Below are positions 8,392 to 16,853 of a stretch of 34,809 nt of DNA, in pieces. Under the pieces are notes generated by a model. That model saw only the letters and a program-made list of their open reading frames with translations, was not told where the DNA came from and did not search any database. Origin of the DNA: Clostridia bacterium. GTDB lineage: Bacteria; Bacillota_A; Clostridia; Oscillospirales; CAG-382. The translations under genes and the position numbers were made by a program. Position 1 is the first letter of the stretch; every line of letters begins with the position of its first letter. The stretch is from contig JAFWWX010000389.1 of assembly GCA_017517985.1 (NCBI GenBank), positions 1 through 34,809 on the forward strand, given 5' to 3'.

Positions 8392-11300
8392 ATGAAAATT
8401 AAAAAGTTATTTGCACTTCTTCTTTCTGGAATTCTGCTTGCAAATTCGATGCTTTTTACATCTAATGCAGCAACAAAAGCCGAGGAAGAGGAAGAAATAG
8501 AATACGGGCTTGTAAACTATACGGCTATCGAGTATAATTCCCCCGAAGAAAAGCTTGCAACAATGACCTTATACGATGAAAAGGGCGATTATCAGCTCTG
8601 GGCACTTGAGGAAACCGGTGAAATTGCGCTTGTTACCAAAGGCAAGGACGGAAATCCTGACCAGATACTCTTTTCAAATCCTTATAATGTAGCATCTATG
8701 GATAAAGATGTTAAATTAAAAGAAAGACTTCTTTCTCAGATTATCCTCAAGTATTCAGACGGAGAGATGAACTCCTATGAGCAAGTTGCAAAAAATCGCC
8801 AGATAAAGCTTGAATATATAAGAGGCGGTATCAGAGTCAATTACACAATGGGACGTGAGCAGGCAAGAATTCTTGTTCCGGAAATGATTGAAAAAGAGAG
8901 ATTTGAAGAAAATATACTTAACAAGATGCCCAATAATGGTGTGGCAGATGAATATGTAGGTAAAGTGCCGTATACATATATGAGGGCGTACTTCAATACT
9001 CTTAAAGACCCCAATAAACCTGGTCTATCCAGCAAGTCAAGAGAAGATATGCTGGCGGCATACCCGATAACAAATAAGTATGCAGTTTATATTCTTGACC
9101 CTAATGCAACAGTACTAGAAAAGAAGAAGCTTGAGCATCTTATTACAAAGTATACTGATTATACTTTTGATGATCTTGATTCAGATCACGCAATGGTTGA
9201 GCATGTGGCAAAGGAGGACAAGATTCCTTTGTTCAAGGTGTCGATAGAATATCTCCTTGATGAACAGGGACTTACAGTAAGAGTTCCCGCAAGCGATATC
9301 AGATTTGACTCCTCGTCCTTCTCACTTTCTTCTATTACAATTCTTCCGTATTTCGGTGCGGGCTCTAAATATGAAACAGGCTTTACGCTGGTTAATGATG
9401 GCTCCGGTTCAATTGTAAGGTTTGAGGATGTTGCGGAGCGCGAGGCAGAGCTTACCATCACCGGTAAGGTTTACGGACAGGATTACTCCTATCACCAAAT
9501 CGGTGGTGAAAATCAGGAGGTTATGAGACTTCCCGCATTTGGCACAGTAACCAATTCAGAATACTGGGGCTTTGACATTGATGGATATAACGCTGCGGTA
9601 GAATCCGGCGAAATCATTCCATATTCAGATATTGAAGCAAATATTGAAAGAATAAAAGCTGAAAAAGAAGCTGAAAAGAACGGTGCTGTGGTAGAAGAAC
9701 CTGAAAGTGATGTTGAAGAAATAACCGAAGACGTAGCTGAGGTTGAAAATACTGAAGCTGCAGCCGAAGGCGAGGAGATTTCCGAAGAAGCTCCTCAGGT
9801 TGAAACAGCTCCCTTAACAGGTCTTCAGGCGGAACATCCCAGATACAGTAAAAACATTGCACAGTCCGGTAAGTATGTAAAATTCGATGATGAAAAGACC
9901 AAGATTACCTCCGGATTCATTGCATATATTGAAGAGGGTGAAACCCTTGCTGAAATAACAACGGCACACGGTGGCAATGCTCACGACTATAATTCCGCAT
10001 ATGCTACATTTACTCCGATACCTAAGGATTCCTATGAGCTTGACGGACTTTCAGCAACAGGAAACGCTACCTGGTCTGTAACAAGTAACAGAAAATATAA
10101 CGGCAACTTTACAATCAGATATATCCCTGTCAGAGATGAAAATGCTACTACAGCAGGGATGGCAGCTGCATTGAGAAACTACCTTGAAAACGAGGGAGTT
10201 CTTAAAAAGCTTAAGGATGACGGCAAGGATATTCCTCTTTATGTTGAAACCTTCGGTTCAATACAGACAACCAAGAGAATTGCCGGCATACCCTTCAAGA
10301 CACAGACTCCTCTTACAACCTTTGCCGATGCGAAGTCAATGCTTGAGGAGCTTACAGGCAAAAAGGCAGCAGCTGATGGAAAAACTTATAATACAACCTC
10401 CAATATAGTGATTAAATATACCGGATGGTATAACGGAGGTATGTTTAAGACAGTTCCGTCAAAGATCAAGATTGACAGTGTAATAAGTGAGGATATGACA
10501 CTTTCAGCACTTACAAAGTATGCAAAACAGATTGGTGCAAAGATTTATCCTGATCTCGAATTTACATATGTAAATAATGTAGGTTTTGGAGACGGATTTG
10601 ATTATAAGAAGGATGCTGTTCAGACAATGGACGGACGTACAGCTGTACACAAGGTTTACAGCTCATTGTTCCAGACTTTTGAACCGGATGGGCAACTTAT
10701 AATTTCTCCTCTTGCGATGGACAAGTATTATGCAAAGATTGCAAAGGATTACAAGGGCTTTGGTGCAAGCGGTCTTTCCGTTTCAACTCTTGGTTCTGAC
10801 CTTTCTTCTGACCATAATGATAAATATGCATTTACCCGCGAGGAAGCCAAGGACTCAATTTCCGACCTTCTTGAAACAATGAAATCGGACAATGGTTCTC
10901 TCCTTGTTGACGGCGGTAACGCATATGCACTTGAGTATGCAGATCATATACTGAATGTACCGCTTAATTCCAGCGAAAATGTATTTGCATCAGAATCAAT
11001 TCCTTTTGTTGGTATGGTTCTCCACGGATACAAGAACTTTGCCGGTACAGCAATAAACCTTGACGGCGACTACGAAAAGAGCGTGCTTAAGGCAATAGAA
11101 AATGGTGCATCACCTTACTTCATTCTTTCATATCAGCACAATAATACATCCGAGCTTAAGTCTTATGCTGAATTCACCAAGTTCTACTCAATCAGATACA
11201 ATATCTGGCTTTCTGACCTTGTTGAAACATACAATAAGCTGAATGATGCACTTTCAAGTGTTAAATATGAAACAATAACAGGCCATGACATCATTGACAC

Positions 11301-11436
11301 ACGTATTGTTAAGGTGACATATAGCAACGGTGAGCAGTTTGTGCTTAACTACAATATTGACGATTACACATATACAGACGAAGCAGGAACAGAACACACA
11401 ATCCCCGCAATGGATTATGTCAAGTTCGGTAAATAA
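8392..11436 (+). CDS. Large secreted DUF5696-like protein, possibly a glycoside hydrolase
   Basis: 1014 aa. Residues 1-26 form a signal peptide (SNA|AT). The first half (about 35-415) is beta-rich. A low-complexity Glu/Val/Ala linker spans about 416-480. The second half (about 480-1000) has the rhythm of an alpha/beta barrel: 'IVIKYTGWYNGG', 'QIGAKIYPDLEFTYV', 'GASGLSVSTLGSDL', 'GSLLVDGGNAYAL', 'GYKNFAGTAINLDGDY'. Asp and Glu at strand ends are candidate catalytic residues, but I cannot assign them. I recognise the overall pattern as DUF5696, often found beside sugar ABC permeases; the hydrolase idea comes from resemblance to GH101/GH129-like barrels and is inference. The start is ATG 8392 with GGGGAGG before it. 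An in-frame TTG at 8350 lies inside the upstream gene and is rejected. Confidence 0.72.
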   Translation: MKIKKLFALLLSGILLANSMLFTSNAATKAEEEEEIEYGLVNYTAIEYNSPEEKLATMTLYDEKGDYQLWALEETGEIALVTKGKDGNPDQILFSNPYNVASMDKDVKLKERLLSQIILKYSDGEMNSYEQVAKNRQIKLEYIRGGIRVNYTMGREQARILVPEMIEKERFEENILNKMPNNGVADEYVGKVPYTYMRAYFNTLKDPNKPGLSSKSREDMLAAYPITNKYAVYILDPNATVLEKKKLEHLITKYTDYTFDDLDSDHAMVEHVAKEDKIPLFKVSIEYLLDEQGLTVRVPASDIRFDSSSFSLSSITILPYFGAGSKYETGFTLVNDGSGSIVRFEDVAEREAELTITGKVYGQDYSYHQIGGENQEVMRLPAFGTVTNSEYWGFDIDGYNAAVESGEIIPYSDIEANIERIKAEKEAEKNGAVVEEPESDVEEITEDVAEVENTEAAAEGEEISEEAPQVETAPLTGLQAEHPRYSKNIAQSGKYVKFDDEKTKITSGFIAYIEEGETLAEITTAHGGNAHDYNSAYATFTPIPKDSYELDGLSATGNATWSVTSNRKYNGNFTIRYIPVRDENATTAGMAAALRNYLENEGVLKKLKDDGKDIPLYVETFGSIQTTKRIAGIPFKTQTPLTTFADAKSMLEELTGKKAAADGKTYNTTSNIVIKYTGWYNGGMFKTVPSKIKIDSVISEDMTLSALTKYAKQIGAKIYPDLEFTYVNNVGFGDGFDYKKDAVQTMDGRTAVHKVYSSLFQTFEPDGQLIISPLAMDKYYAKIAKDYKGFGASGLSVSTLGSDLSSDHNDKYAFTREEAKDSISDLLETMKSDNGSLLVDGGNAYALEYADHILNVPLNSSENVFASESIPFVGMVLHGYKNFAGTAINLDGDYEKSVLKAIENGASPYFILSYQHNNTSELKSYAEFTKFYSIRYNIWLSDLVETYNKLNDALSSVKYETITGHDIIDTRIVKVTYSNGEQFVLNYNIDDYTYTDEAGTEHTIPAMDYVKFGK

Positions 11437-11454
11437 TAAAGGAGAGGTGAAACA

Positions 11455-12411
11455 ATGAATAAAACAATAAATAAATATAGTGCACCTTCCGTAAAAAAGG
11501 CAAAGCCTGCTTCTCTTGATGCAAAAAAGGCTCGTGCAGGCTGGTGGTTTGTTCTTCCTTTTGTCGTAGGACTTGTACTGATATATTTGCCTATACTGTT
11601 TAACTCTATCAGGTATACTTTTAGTATTATAAAGCAAACGGGTACAGGACTTACTCTGACATTCTGCGGCTTTGATAACTATAGCGATGCACTTTTTGCA
11701 GACCCAGAGTTTCTTCGCGTGCTTGTTTCAAGTATTCAGCAGCTTTTGTTTGATGTGCCTGCCATAGTAATCTTTTCACTCTTTATGGCGATTGTCCTCA
11801 ATCAGAAGATGCTGGGTCGAGGAGTATTCCGTGCAATATTATTTATACCGGTTATTATATCTACAGGTATTATTGAATCCATCGATTCAAGTTCACTTCA
11901 GTCATATATGACAGAAGGTGTTGATACAGGTAATGCACAGCAGTCATCAGCTTCCGAGATAGTAAACTCTATGGATGTAGCGAAACTCTTTGGTTCAATG
12001 GCTGTTGGTACAGAGCTTGTTAACTATGTTGTTAATATAGTTAATAACATATTTAATATCGTTAACCGTTCCGGTGTACAGATGCTGGTATTCCTTGCGG
12101 GACTTCAGTCAATATCTCCCTCCATTTACGAATCCTGTACGATGGAAGGCGCATCAGCGTGGGAAACCTTCTGGAAGATTACATTCCCGATGATAAGCCC
12201 GATGATTCTTGTAAATGCTGTTTACACAATAATTGACTCGTTTACATCTGAATCAAATTCGGTTATGGCCTATATCAAAGAAACAGAAATAAACCATAGC
12301 CAGGGCGTTTCTTCCGCAATGGGTTGGATTTACTTTATGATAGTTATACTGATGATTGCGATTATTGCATTGTTTATCTCTTCATTTGTATTCTATCAGC
12401 GCAGAGATTGA
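11455..12411 (+). CDS. Sugar ABC transporter permease with enlarged loop, pair 2
   Basis: 318 aa, MalF/UgpA branch. The EAA loop 'ESCTMEGASAWETFWKITFP' has drifted (E-S-C in place of E-A-A) but keeps the glycine and the final proline. Between the membrane segment ending 'VIISTGIIES' and the next helix 'VQMLVFLAGLQ' lies an insertion of about 60 residues (145-205), rich in Ser, Asn and Val, that ordinary members lack. It probably faces outside and could contact a binding protein. The ribosome site AAAGGAGAGG is good. It pairs with the next gene. No second binding protein accompanies this pair, so it may share the first one. Confidence 0.85.
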   Translation: MNKTINKYSAPSVKKAKPASLDAKKARAGWWFVLPFVVGLVLIYLPILFNSIRYTFSIIKQTGTGLTLTFCGFDNYSDALFADPEFLRVLVSSIQQLLFDVPAIVIFSLFMAIVLNQKMLGRGVFRAILFIPVIISTGIIESIDSSSLQSYMTEGVDTGNAQQSSASEIVNSMDVAKLFGSMAVGTELVNYVVNIVNNIFNIVNRSGVQMLVFLAGLQSISPSIYESCTMEGASAWETFWKITFPMISPMILVNAVYTIIDSFTSESNSVMAYIKETEINHSQGVSSAMGWIYFMIVILMIAIIALFISSFVFYQRRD

Positions 12412-12426
12412 TTTGGAGGTGTAAAT

Positions 12427-13473
12427 ATGAATTCTATTCTTAAAAATTTAAAAAAGAACAAAACCTCCAGAAGGGAAATGAAAAAGGATTTTGATGGAAA
12501 ACTCAATACGCGTCAGCGTGTTTTTATGAAGATATTCTCCTTTGAATTCTTTAAAAATGTAATCGTAAAGATTTTTATGTACGTATTCCTTATCGGTATA
12601 TCATATATAATTCTTTACCCCTTCATAACAAAAATTTCAGCTTCCTTTATGAGTTCCGCTGATTTTAACGATGTTACAGTAAAGCTTATACCCAGAAACC
12701 CCACTCTTGATACATACAGGTATATTATCATTGAAAATAACTATATTGAGGCACTAATCAACACAGCTCTTCTCTCTGTTTCCACAGCACTTATTCAGAC
12801 ACTTGTAACTGCAATAATAGGTTACGGTCTTGCTAAGTTCAATTTTAAAGGCAAGAGCATAGTATTCGGTCTTGTTATTCTTTCAATGGTAATTCCCCAC
12901 AAGACACTTCAGTTTCCGATGTTTAGCTTCTTCAAGTACTTTGACATTTTTGGATTGCATGAATTTTTCTCAAAGCTTCTCTTTGGTGAATATAAGGCTA
13001 TTGCTCTGACTGATACTGTTATGCCGCTTATATTGCTCTCAATTTTCGGGCTCGCGTTTAAGAACGGTCTTTATATCTTTATTTTCAGACAGTTCTACAA
13101 AGGTGTTCCGGATGAACTTGAAGAAGCTGCATATGTTGACGGTTCAGGTATTTTCAAAACATATTTCAGAATCATTCTTCCTCTGACAATCCCCATGATG
13201 ACAACAATCTTTATGTTTGCTTTCTCATGGCAGTGGACAGACAAATACTACAACAATCTGTTCTTTGTTGCGCCGGATGGCCCCAAATTCCTTCCGGGTG
13301 TTGTTAGTAAGATTCCGGCTTCTCTTTCAGTAATAGCTGAGCCAGGATCTCTTATGGAGTCTGCAGTATATAATACTGGTGGTATTCTTGTTATTCTGCC
13401 GCTGTTTATAGTATTCCTCTTTGCACAGAAGGCACTTGTACAGGGTATTGAAAGATCTGGTATTGTTGGTTGA
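12427..13473 (+). CDS. Carbohydrate ABC transporter permease (MalG type), pair 2
   Basis: 348 aa, last gene of the operon. It has a basic, charged N-terminal extension of about 45 residues before the first helix 'IFMYVFLIGISYIILYPF', which is longer than in the first-pair partner. The EAA loop 'EEAAYVDGSGIFKTYFRIILP' is canonical. The gene starts 16 bases after its partner's stop behind a TTGGAGGTG ribosome site, and a strong terminator follows at 13529. The substrate and the ATPase are not encoded nearby. Confidence 0.9.
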   Translation: MNSILKNLKKNKTSRREMKKDFDGKLNTRQRVFMKIFSFEFFKNVIVKIFMYVFLIGISYIILYPFITKISASFMSSADFNDVTVKLIPRNPTLDTYRYIIIENNYIEALINTALLSVSTALIQTLVTAIIGYGLAKFNFKGKSIVFGLVILSMVIPHKTLQFPMFSFFKYFDIFGLHEFFSKLLFGEYKAIALTDTVMPLILLSIFGLAFKNGLYIFIFRQFYKGVPDELEEAAYVDGSGIFKTYFRIILPLTIPMMTTIFMFAFSWQWTDKYYNNLFFVAPDGPKFLPGVVSKIPASLSVIAEPGSLMESAVYNTGGILVILPLFIVFLFAQKALVQGIERSGIVG

Positions 13474-13528
13474 TTTATGAAAGCAAATTCAAAAGCTGTT
13501 TTGATAGCTTACGAATTTCAGGAATGTA

Positions 13529-13562
13529 TAAAACCCCATTTCTATTTGGAAATGGGGTTTTT
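13529..13562 (+). terminator. Rho-independent terminator of the ABC/glycan operon
   Basis: A stem of CCCCATTTC/GAAATGGGG with a short loop (TATTTG), preceded by A's and followed by TTTTT. It lies 56 bases after the last permease. The rest of 13563-13705 is AT-rich with no gene. Confidence 0.9.
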
Positions 13563-13705
13563 GCTATGTTAAAAAATGGGAAATTATTATAGAATATGTT
13601 TAACAATGTAATTATGAAATTAATGTAGTGACAGACAATATCACTTTACAGGCAAAAGAGAATGTTGCATTACTGTAAACAATGATAAGATAATTTTATA
13701 AAAAG

Positions 13706-13719
13706 CGAATATATGTTTG
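13706..13719 (+). promoter_or_regulatory. LexA operator (SOS box) upstream of lexA
   Basis: CGAATATATGTTTG matches the Gram-positive LexA box CGAACNNNNGTTTG with one mismatch (T for C at position 5). It overlaps the -35 of the lexA promoter, so LexA would repress its own gene. Confidence 0.75.
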
Positions 13720-13745
13720 ACAAAATATTCGACATATGCTAAAAT
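13717..13745 (+). promoter_or_regulatory. lexA promoter
   Basis: TTGACA (13717-13722), 17-bp spacer, TAAAAT (13740-13745). The leader of about 90 nt contains a small hairpin AGGTC/GACCT at 13804-13816. Confidence 0.8.
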
Positions 13746-13837
13746 AATAATAGCACAGATGTTCACAAAATATAATAACAACCGATAACAGTTGAAATAC
13801 TGGAGGTCGCTGACCTGCCACTGAAAGGATGGAAAAT

Positions 13838-14443
13838 ATGGTACAGAGCTTAAAGCCAAAGGAAAAGCTTGTTCTTGAGTATATAGAATCAAAGATTTCT
13901 GAAACAGGGTATGCTCCGTCTGTAAGAGACATTTGCCAGGAATTGAATATAAAGTCCACATCAACGGCACAAATGTACATAGAAAAGCTTGAGGCAAAGG
14001 GGTATCTTTATAAGGAATCCGGCAAAAGCAGAACACTCAGACTTGTGCGTCCGGGTGCTGACAAAAAAAGATATTCTGTGCCGATTCTCGGTCAGGTAGC
14101 GGCAGGTATTCCGATACTTACTGTTGAAAATTTTGACGGCTATATTGAATATTCCACAGAAAAACATTTTGATAAGGATACACTTTTTGCTCTTAAAATC
14201 AAAGGCGAGAGCATGAGGGATATCGGAATACTTGATAAGGATATTGTAATTGTTGAAAAGCGTGAATATGCTGACAACGGTGAAATTGTCGTTGCGATGA
14301 TTGATGAAGAAGCAACCGTAAAGAGATTTGTCAAGGAAGACGGAAGATACAGACTTCAGCCCGAAAACTCGGAATTTGAACCGATTTACACTGATACCGT
14401 TGAAATTCTCGGTAAGGTAGTTGCCCTTGCAAGATATTATTAA
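13838..14443 (+). CDS. lexA: LexA SOS repressor
   Basis: The SOS-response repressor and self-cleaving S24 peptidase, about 201 aa from this start, the usual length. The N-terminal winged HTH spans about 1-68 ('GYAPSVRDICQELNIKSTST'). The cleavage site is Ala89-Gly90 in QVAAGIP. The catalytic Ser125 (GESM) and Lys162 (TVKRF) are both present, so it should be RecA-cleavable. The ATG at 13838 is nine bases after AAAGG. An upstream in-frame ATG at 13829 touches that ribosome site and would add only MEN. An SOS box overlaps its promoter. It stands alone, converging on the next gene. Confidence 0.95.
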   Translation: MVQSLKPKEKLVLEYIESKISETGYAPSVRDICQELNIKSTSTAQMYIEKLEAKGYLYKESGKSRTLRLVRPGADKKRYSVPILGQVAAGIPILTVENFDGYIEYSTEKHFDKDTLFALKIKGESMRDIGILDKDIVIVEKREYADNGEIVVAMIDEEATVKRFVKEDGRYRLQPENSEFEPIYTDTVEILGKVVALARYY

Positions 14444-14452
14444 TAAAAATGT

Positions 14453-14485
14453 AAACCTGCAGTAATTTTACTGCAGGTTTATTGT
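14453..14485. terminator. Bidirectional terminator between lexA and the membrane gene
   Basis: A near-perfect stem of 12-13 bp (AAACCTGCAGTAA/TTACTGCAGGTTT). On the minus strand it is followed by a T-run, so it serves the membrane gene best. On the plus strand the tail after the stem is ATTGTT, weaker, but it probably also ends lexA. Confidence 0.85.
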
Positions 14486-14513
14486 TATAACAGAGACAGA
14501 AAGGAAGATTCTG

Positions 14514-15002
14514 TTATTGCAGATTGTCTTTGTGCCTTTGTTGTTTTCTGCGTAGCAAAACGAGATTTGTATATAAGATAATACTGTCAATGAACAGCAA
14601 GGTAGCAGGGATTGAAAGAGGTATTTCTATTTTTTGGGGAATAATTGCAAAGCAGGGAATAATTGCACAAAGCAGAATAACAGGTTTTAACTGATTTTTA
14701 TTGTTTTGCAGGTATATCATCAGAAGTATTATTCCGAAAAAACACAGATATAAAGAGTGAACTGTGATTGAAATAAGGCAGTAATAAAGAAATTCCGTAA
14801 CATCTTTGACAGAAAAGAAAAGCAGTATCAGAGATACTGAAAGTCCGCAAAAAATAAGGACAGTTCCTTTGATAAATACGGATGATTCAGAGTGTTTTTT
14901 CAGTGCCAGTGCAAAAAAAAGACTCTGAACCGGAATAAAGCAAATAAGTCCTTTCCCGAACACAAGAGAGAGGATAAGCATAAATAAAAGTATTTGTTTC
15001 AT
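14514..15002 (-). CDS. Orphan multi-pass membrane protein
   Basis: 162 aa with about five hydrophobic stretches: an N-terminal 'ILLFMLILSLVFG', then 'GTVLIFCGLSVSLILLFF', 'YLCFFGIILLMIYL', 'PVILLCAIIPCFAIIP' and 'LFIDSIILYTNLVLL'. The tail is short and basic (RRKQQRHKDNLQ). I recognise no family. The start has a GAGGT ribosome site but close spacing. It lies downstream of the radical SAM operon, with a hairpin between them, and converges with lexA. Probably a real gene, because an A/T-rich frame with membrane-like composition and a ribosome site spans the whole gap. Confidence 0.6.
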   Translation of the reverse strand: MKQILLFMLILSLVFGKGLICFIPVQSLFFALALKKHSESSVFIKGTVLIFCGLSVSLILLFFSVKDVTEFLYYCLISITVHSLYLCFFGIILLMIYLQNNKNQLKPVILLCAIIPCFAIIPQKIEIPLSIPATLLFIDSIILYTNLVLLRRKQQRHKDNLQ

Positions 15003-15010
15003 AATACCTC

Positions 15011-15040
15011 AATAATAAAAGGACAGAAATTTCTGCCCTT
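15011..15040 (-). terminator. Terminator of the methyltransferase/radical SAM operon
   Basis: On the minus strand, AAGGGCAGAA pairs with TTCTGTCCTT (one G-T pair) and is followed by a TTTTATTATT tail. It lies just after the radical SAM stop codon. Confidence 0.6.
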
Positions 15041-15062
15041 ATTTTTCGCAGATATTTGACTT

Positions 15063-15995
15063 TTATCCGGGGAATTTATCTCCCTGAAAGGAATTTCGTC
15101 TGTTCATCTCGCGGTCAACGCCGTTTATTACATCAAACTTTTTTATACTCCACAAAGGTGCTACAAGGCTATCTCTCGCACCGTCACCTGTTATTCTCTG
15201 AATTACTGTTTCCCAGGGGAGAAGCTCAAGCTCATCACACACAAGATTCACATAGTCCTCAAGTGTAAAGCACTTGAATTTTCCCTCGTTGTACATCCTT
15301 TCGCATACAGTACCTTTTATAATATGAAGCATATGAAGTTTTACGGAATGGGGGCGAAGTGCTGAAACTTTAGAAACGCTTTCAAGCATCATTTCTCTGT
15401 CCTCACCAGGAAGCCCGTTTATAAGGTGAATACAGGTGTTGATACCCCTGTCGGAAAGTCTGTTGTAGCAATCAAGAAATTCTGCATAACTGCAACATCT
15501 GTTTATCAGTTCTCCCGTTTTGTCGTGTGATGTCTGAAGACCAAGTTCAACTGTAAGATATGTTCTTTTTGAAAGTTCAGACAGATATTCAAGAGTATCT
15601 TTTTCGATGCAGTCAGGTCTTGTTGCAATGCTAAGACCTATAACATTCTCAAGGTCAAGTGCCGCCTCAAACTTTTCACGAAGTACAGAAAGCGGTGCAT
15701 AAGTATTTGTACCCGCCTGAAAATAAGGCATATACTTTGCATCCTTCCACTTTTTGTCCATTTCGCGCCTTACATCGTTAAACTGGCAATGTATACTCTT
15801 TCGTGGGTCTCCTGCAAAATCACCGCTTCCGAATTCCGAGCAATAAATACAGCCACCAATGCCTTTTGTGCCATCTCTGTTAGGGCAGGTAAAGCCACCA
15901 TTTAGAGAAATCTTTGCGATTTTACAGCCGAACTTCGCTTTAAGATAGTTGTCTTGAGTATTGTACCTTTTGTTGTTTATTATCTCGTGTTTCAA
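15063..15995 (-). CDS. TIGR01212-family radical SAM protein (YhcC/YtqA-like)
   Basis: 310 aa. The cluster-binding cysteines are C37, C49 and C52, in 'CPNRDGTKGIGGCIYCS', the spacing of the YhcC/YtqA family. Other family features are 'VELGLQTSHDKT' and 'NGLPGEDREMMLESV'. It is a predicted 4Fe-4S SAM enzyme whose physiological substrate I cannot give. It seems to start with TTG: its first codon directly follows the rsmI stop (TAATTG), and AAGGAAAT lies about nine bases upstream, so translation is coupled to rsmI. It is the third gene of a minus-strand operon. Confidence 0.88.
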   Translation of the reverse strand: MKHEIINNKRYNTQDNYLKAKFGCKIAKISLNGGFTCPNRDGTKGIGGCIYCSEFGSGDFAGDPRKSIHCQFNDVRREMDKKWKDAKYMPYFQAGTNTYAPLSVLREKFEAALDLENVIGLSIATRPDCIEKDTLEYLSELSKRTYLTVELGLQTSHDKTGELINRCCSYAEFLDCYNRLSDRGINTCIHLINGLPGEDREMMLESVSKVSALRPHSVKLHMLHIIKGTVCERMYNEGKFKCFTLEDYVNLVCDELELLPWETVIQRITGDGARDSLVAPLWSIKKFDVINGVDREMNRRNSFQGDKFPG

Positions 15996-16853
15996 TTATA
16001 TCATTTCCTTGTAAATATCATTCTTTGGCACGCCTCTGTCTTTGGCGGTCTTTTTTATGGCATCCATTTTGGGAAGTCCCTGAGAAATATAAAATTGAAC
16101 ATGTTCTGCAATTGACATATTATCCCAGAAACAGTCGGTTTTTATGGTTGTTGCCCCTGCAATAATTATTGCGTATTCACCACGGGGTTCTTTTTCACGA
16201 TAAATTTCTACTGCCTTGTCAAGAGTAGTCTTGACAATCTCCTCATTGAGCTTTGTTATCTCTCTTGCAAGACACACATCTCTGTCACCAAAGGCTTGGT
16301 AGAAAGCATCAAGAGTTTTTTTGAGTCTGTGAGGTGCTTCGTAGAAAATCATAGTGCGTTTTTCGCTTTGAAGCTCGTCGAGAAGTTCTCGTTGTTCTTT
16401 CTTTTCTCGTGGCAAAAACCCCTCAAAGGTAAATCTTCTTGACGGCATACCGGAGGCTGAAAGGGCAGTGATTGCCGCACTGCAACCGGGAATTGGAACA
16501 ACTGTAATCCCTTTTTCGTGACAAAGTCTGCATAGATCCTCCCCGGGGTCAGAAATTGCTGGAGTTCCCGCGTCCGTAACAATGGCACAGCATTCACCGG
16601 AAAGCAGGCGTGAAACAATCTTTTCGCCCATTTCGGTTCTGTTGTGTTCAAAGTAGTTTACAAGCGGTTTCCTTATCCCATAAAGACCAAGTAACTTTCC
16701 ACTGATTCTTGTATCCTCTGCTGCAACAAAATCAACCTGGGAAAGAATCCTTTTTGCTCTTTCCGTCATATCCGAAAGATTGCCAATAGGTGTTGCAACC
16801 ACATACAGAGTCTTTTCCGTAACTTCCTTTTCCACAATATTTATATTATCCAA
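15996..16853 (-). CDS. rsmI: 16S rRNA (cytidine1402-2'-O)-methyltransferase
   Basis: 285 aa, the usual length. It belongs to the tetrapyrrole-methylase-like SAM fold and 2'-O-methylates C1402 in the 16S rRNA decoding site. The sequence shows 'VVATPIGNLSDMTERA' near the N-terminus, 'AAEDTRISGKLL', 'TDAGTPAISDPGEDL' and 'EAPHRLKKTL', all family hallmarks. Its start overlaps the upstream methyltransferase stop by eight bases, and it lies next to the same genes as in Bacillus (yabB-yazA-rsmI), minus yazA. Confidence 0.95.
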   Translation of the reverse strand: MDNINIVEKEVTEKTLYVVATPIGNLSDMTERAKRILSQVDFVAAEDTRISGKLLGLYGIRKPLVNYFEHNRTEMGEKIVSRLLSGECCAIVTDAGTPAISDPGEDLCRLCHEKGITVVPIPGCSAAITALSASGMPSRRFTFEGFLPREKKEQRELLDELQSEKRTMIFYEAPHRLKKTLDAFYQAFGDRDVCLAREITKLNEEIVKTTLDKAVEIYREKEPRGEYAIIIAGATTIKTDCFWDNMSIAEHVQFYISQGLPKMDAIKKTAKDRGVPKNDIYKEMI

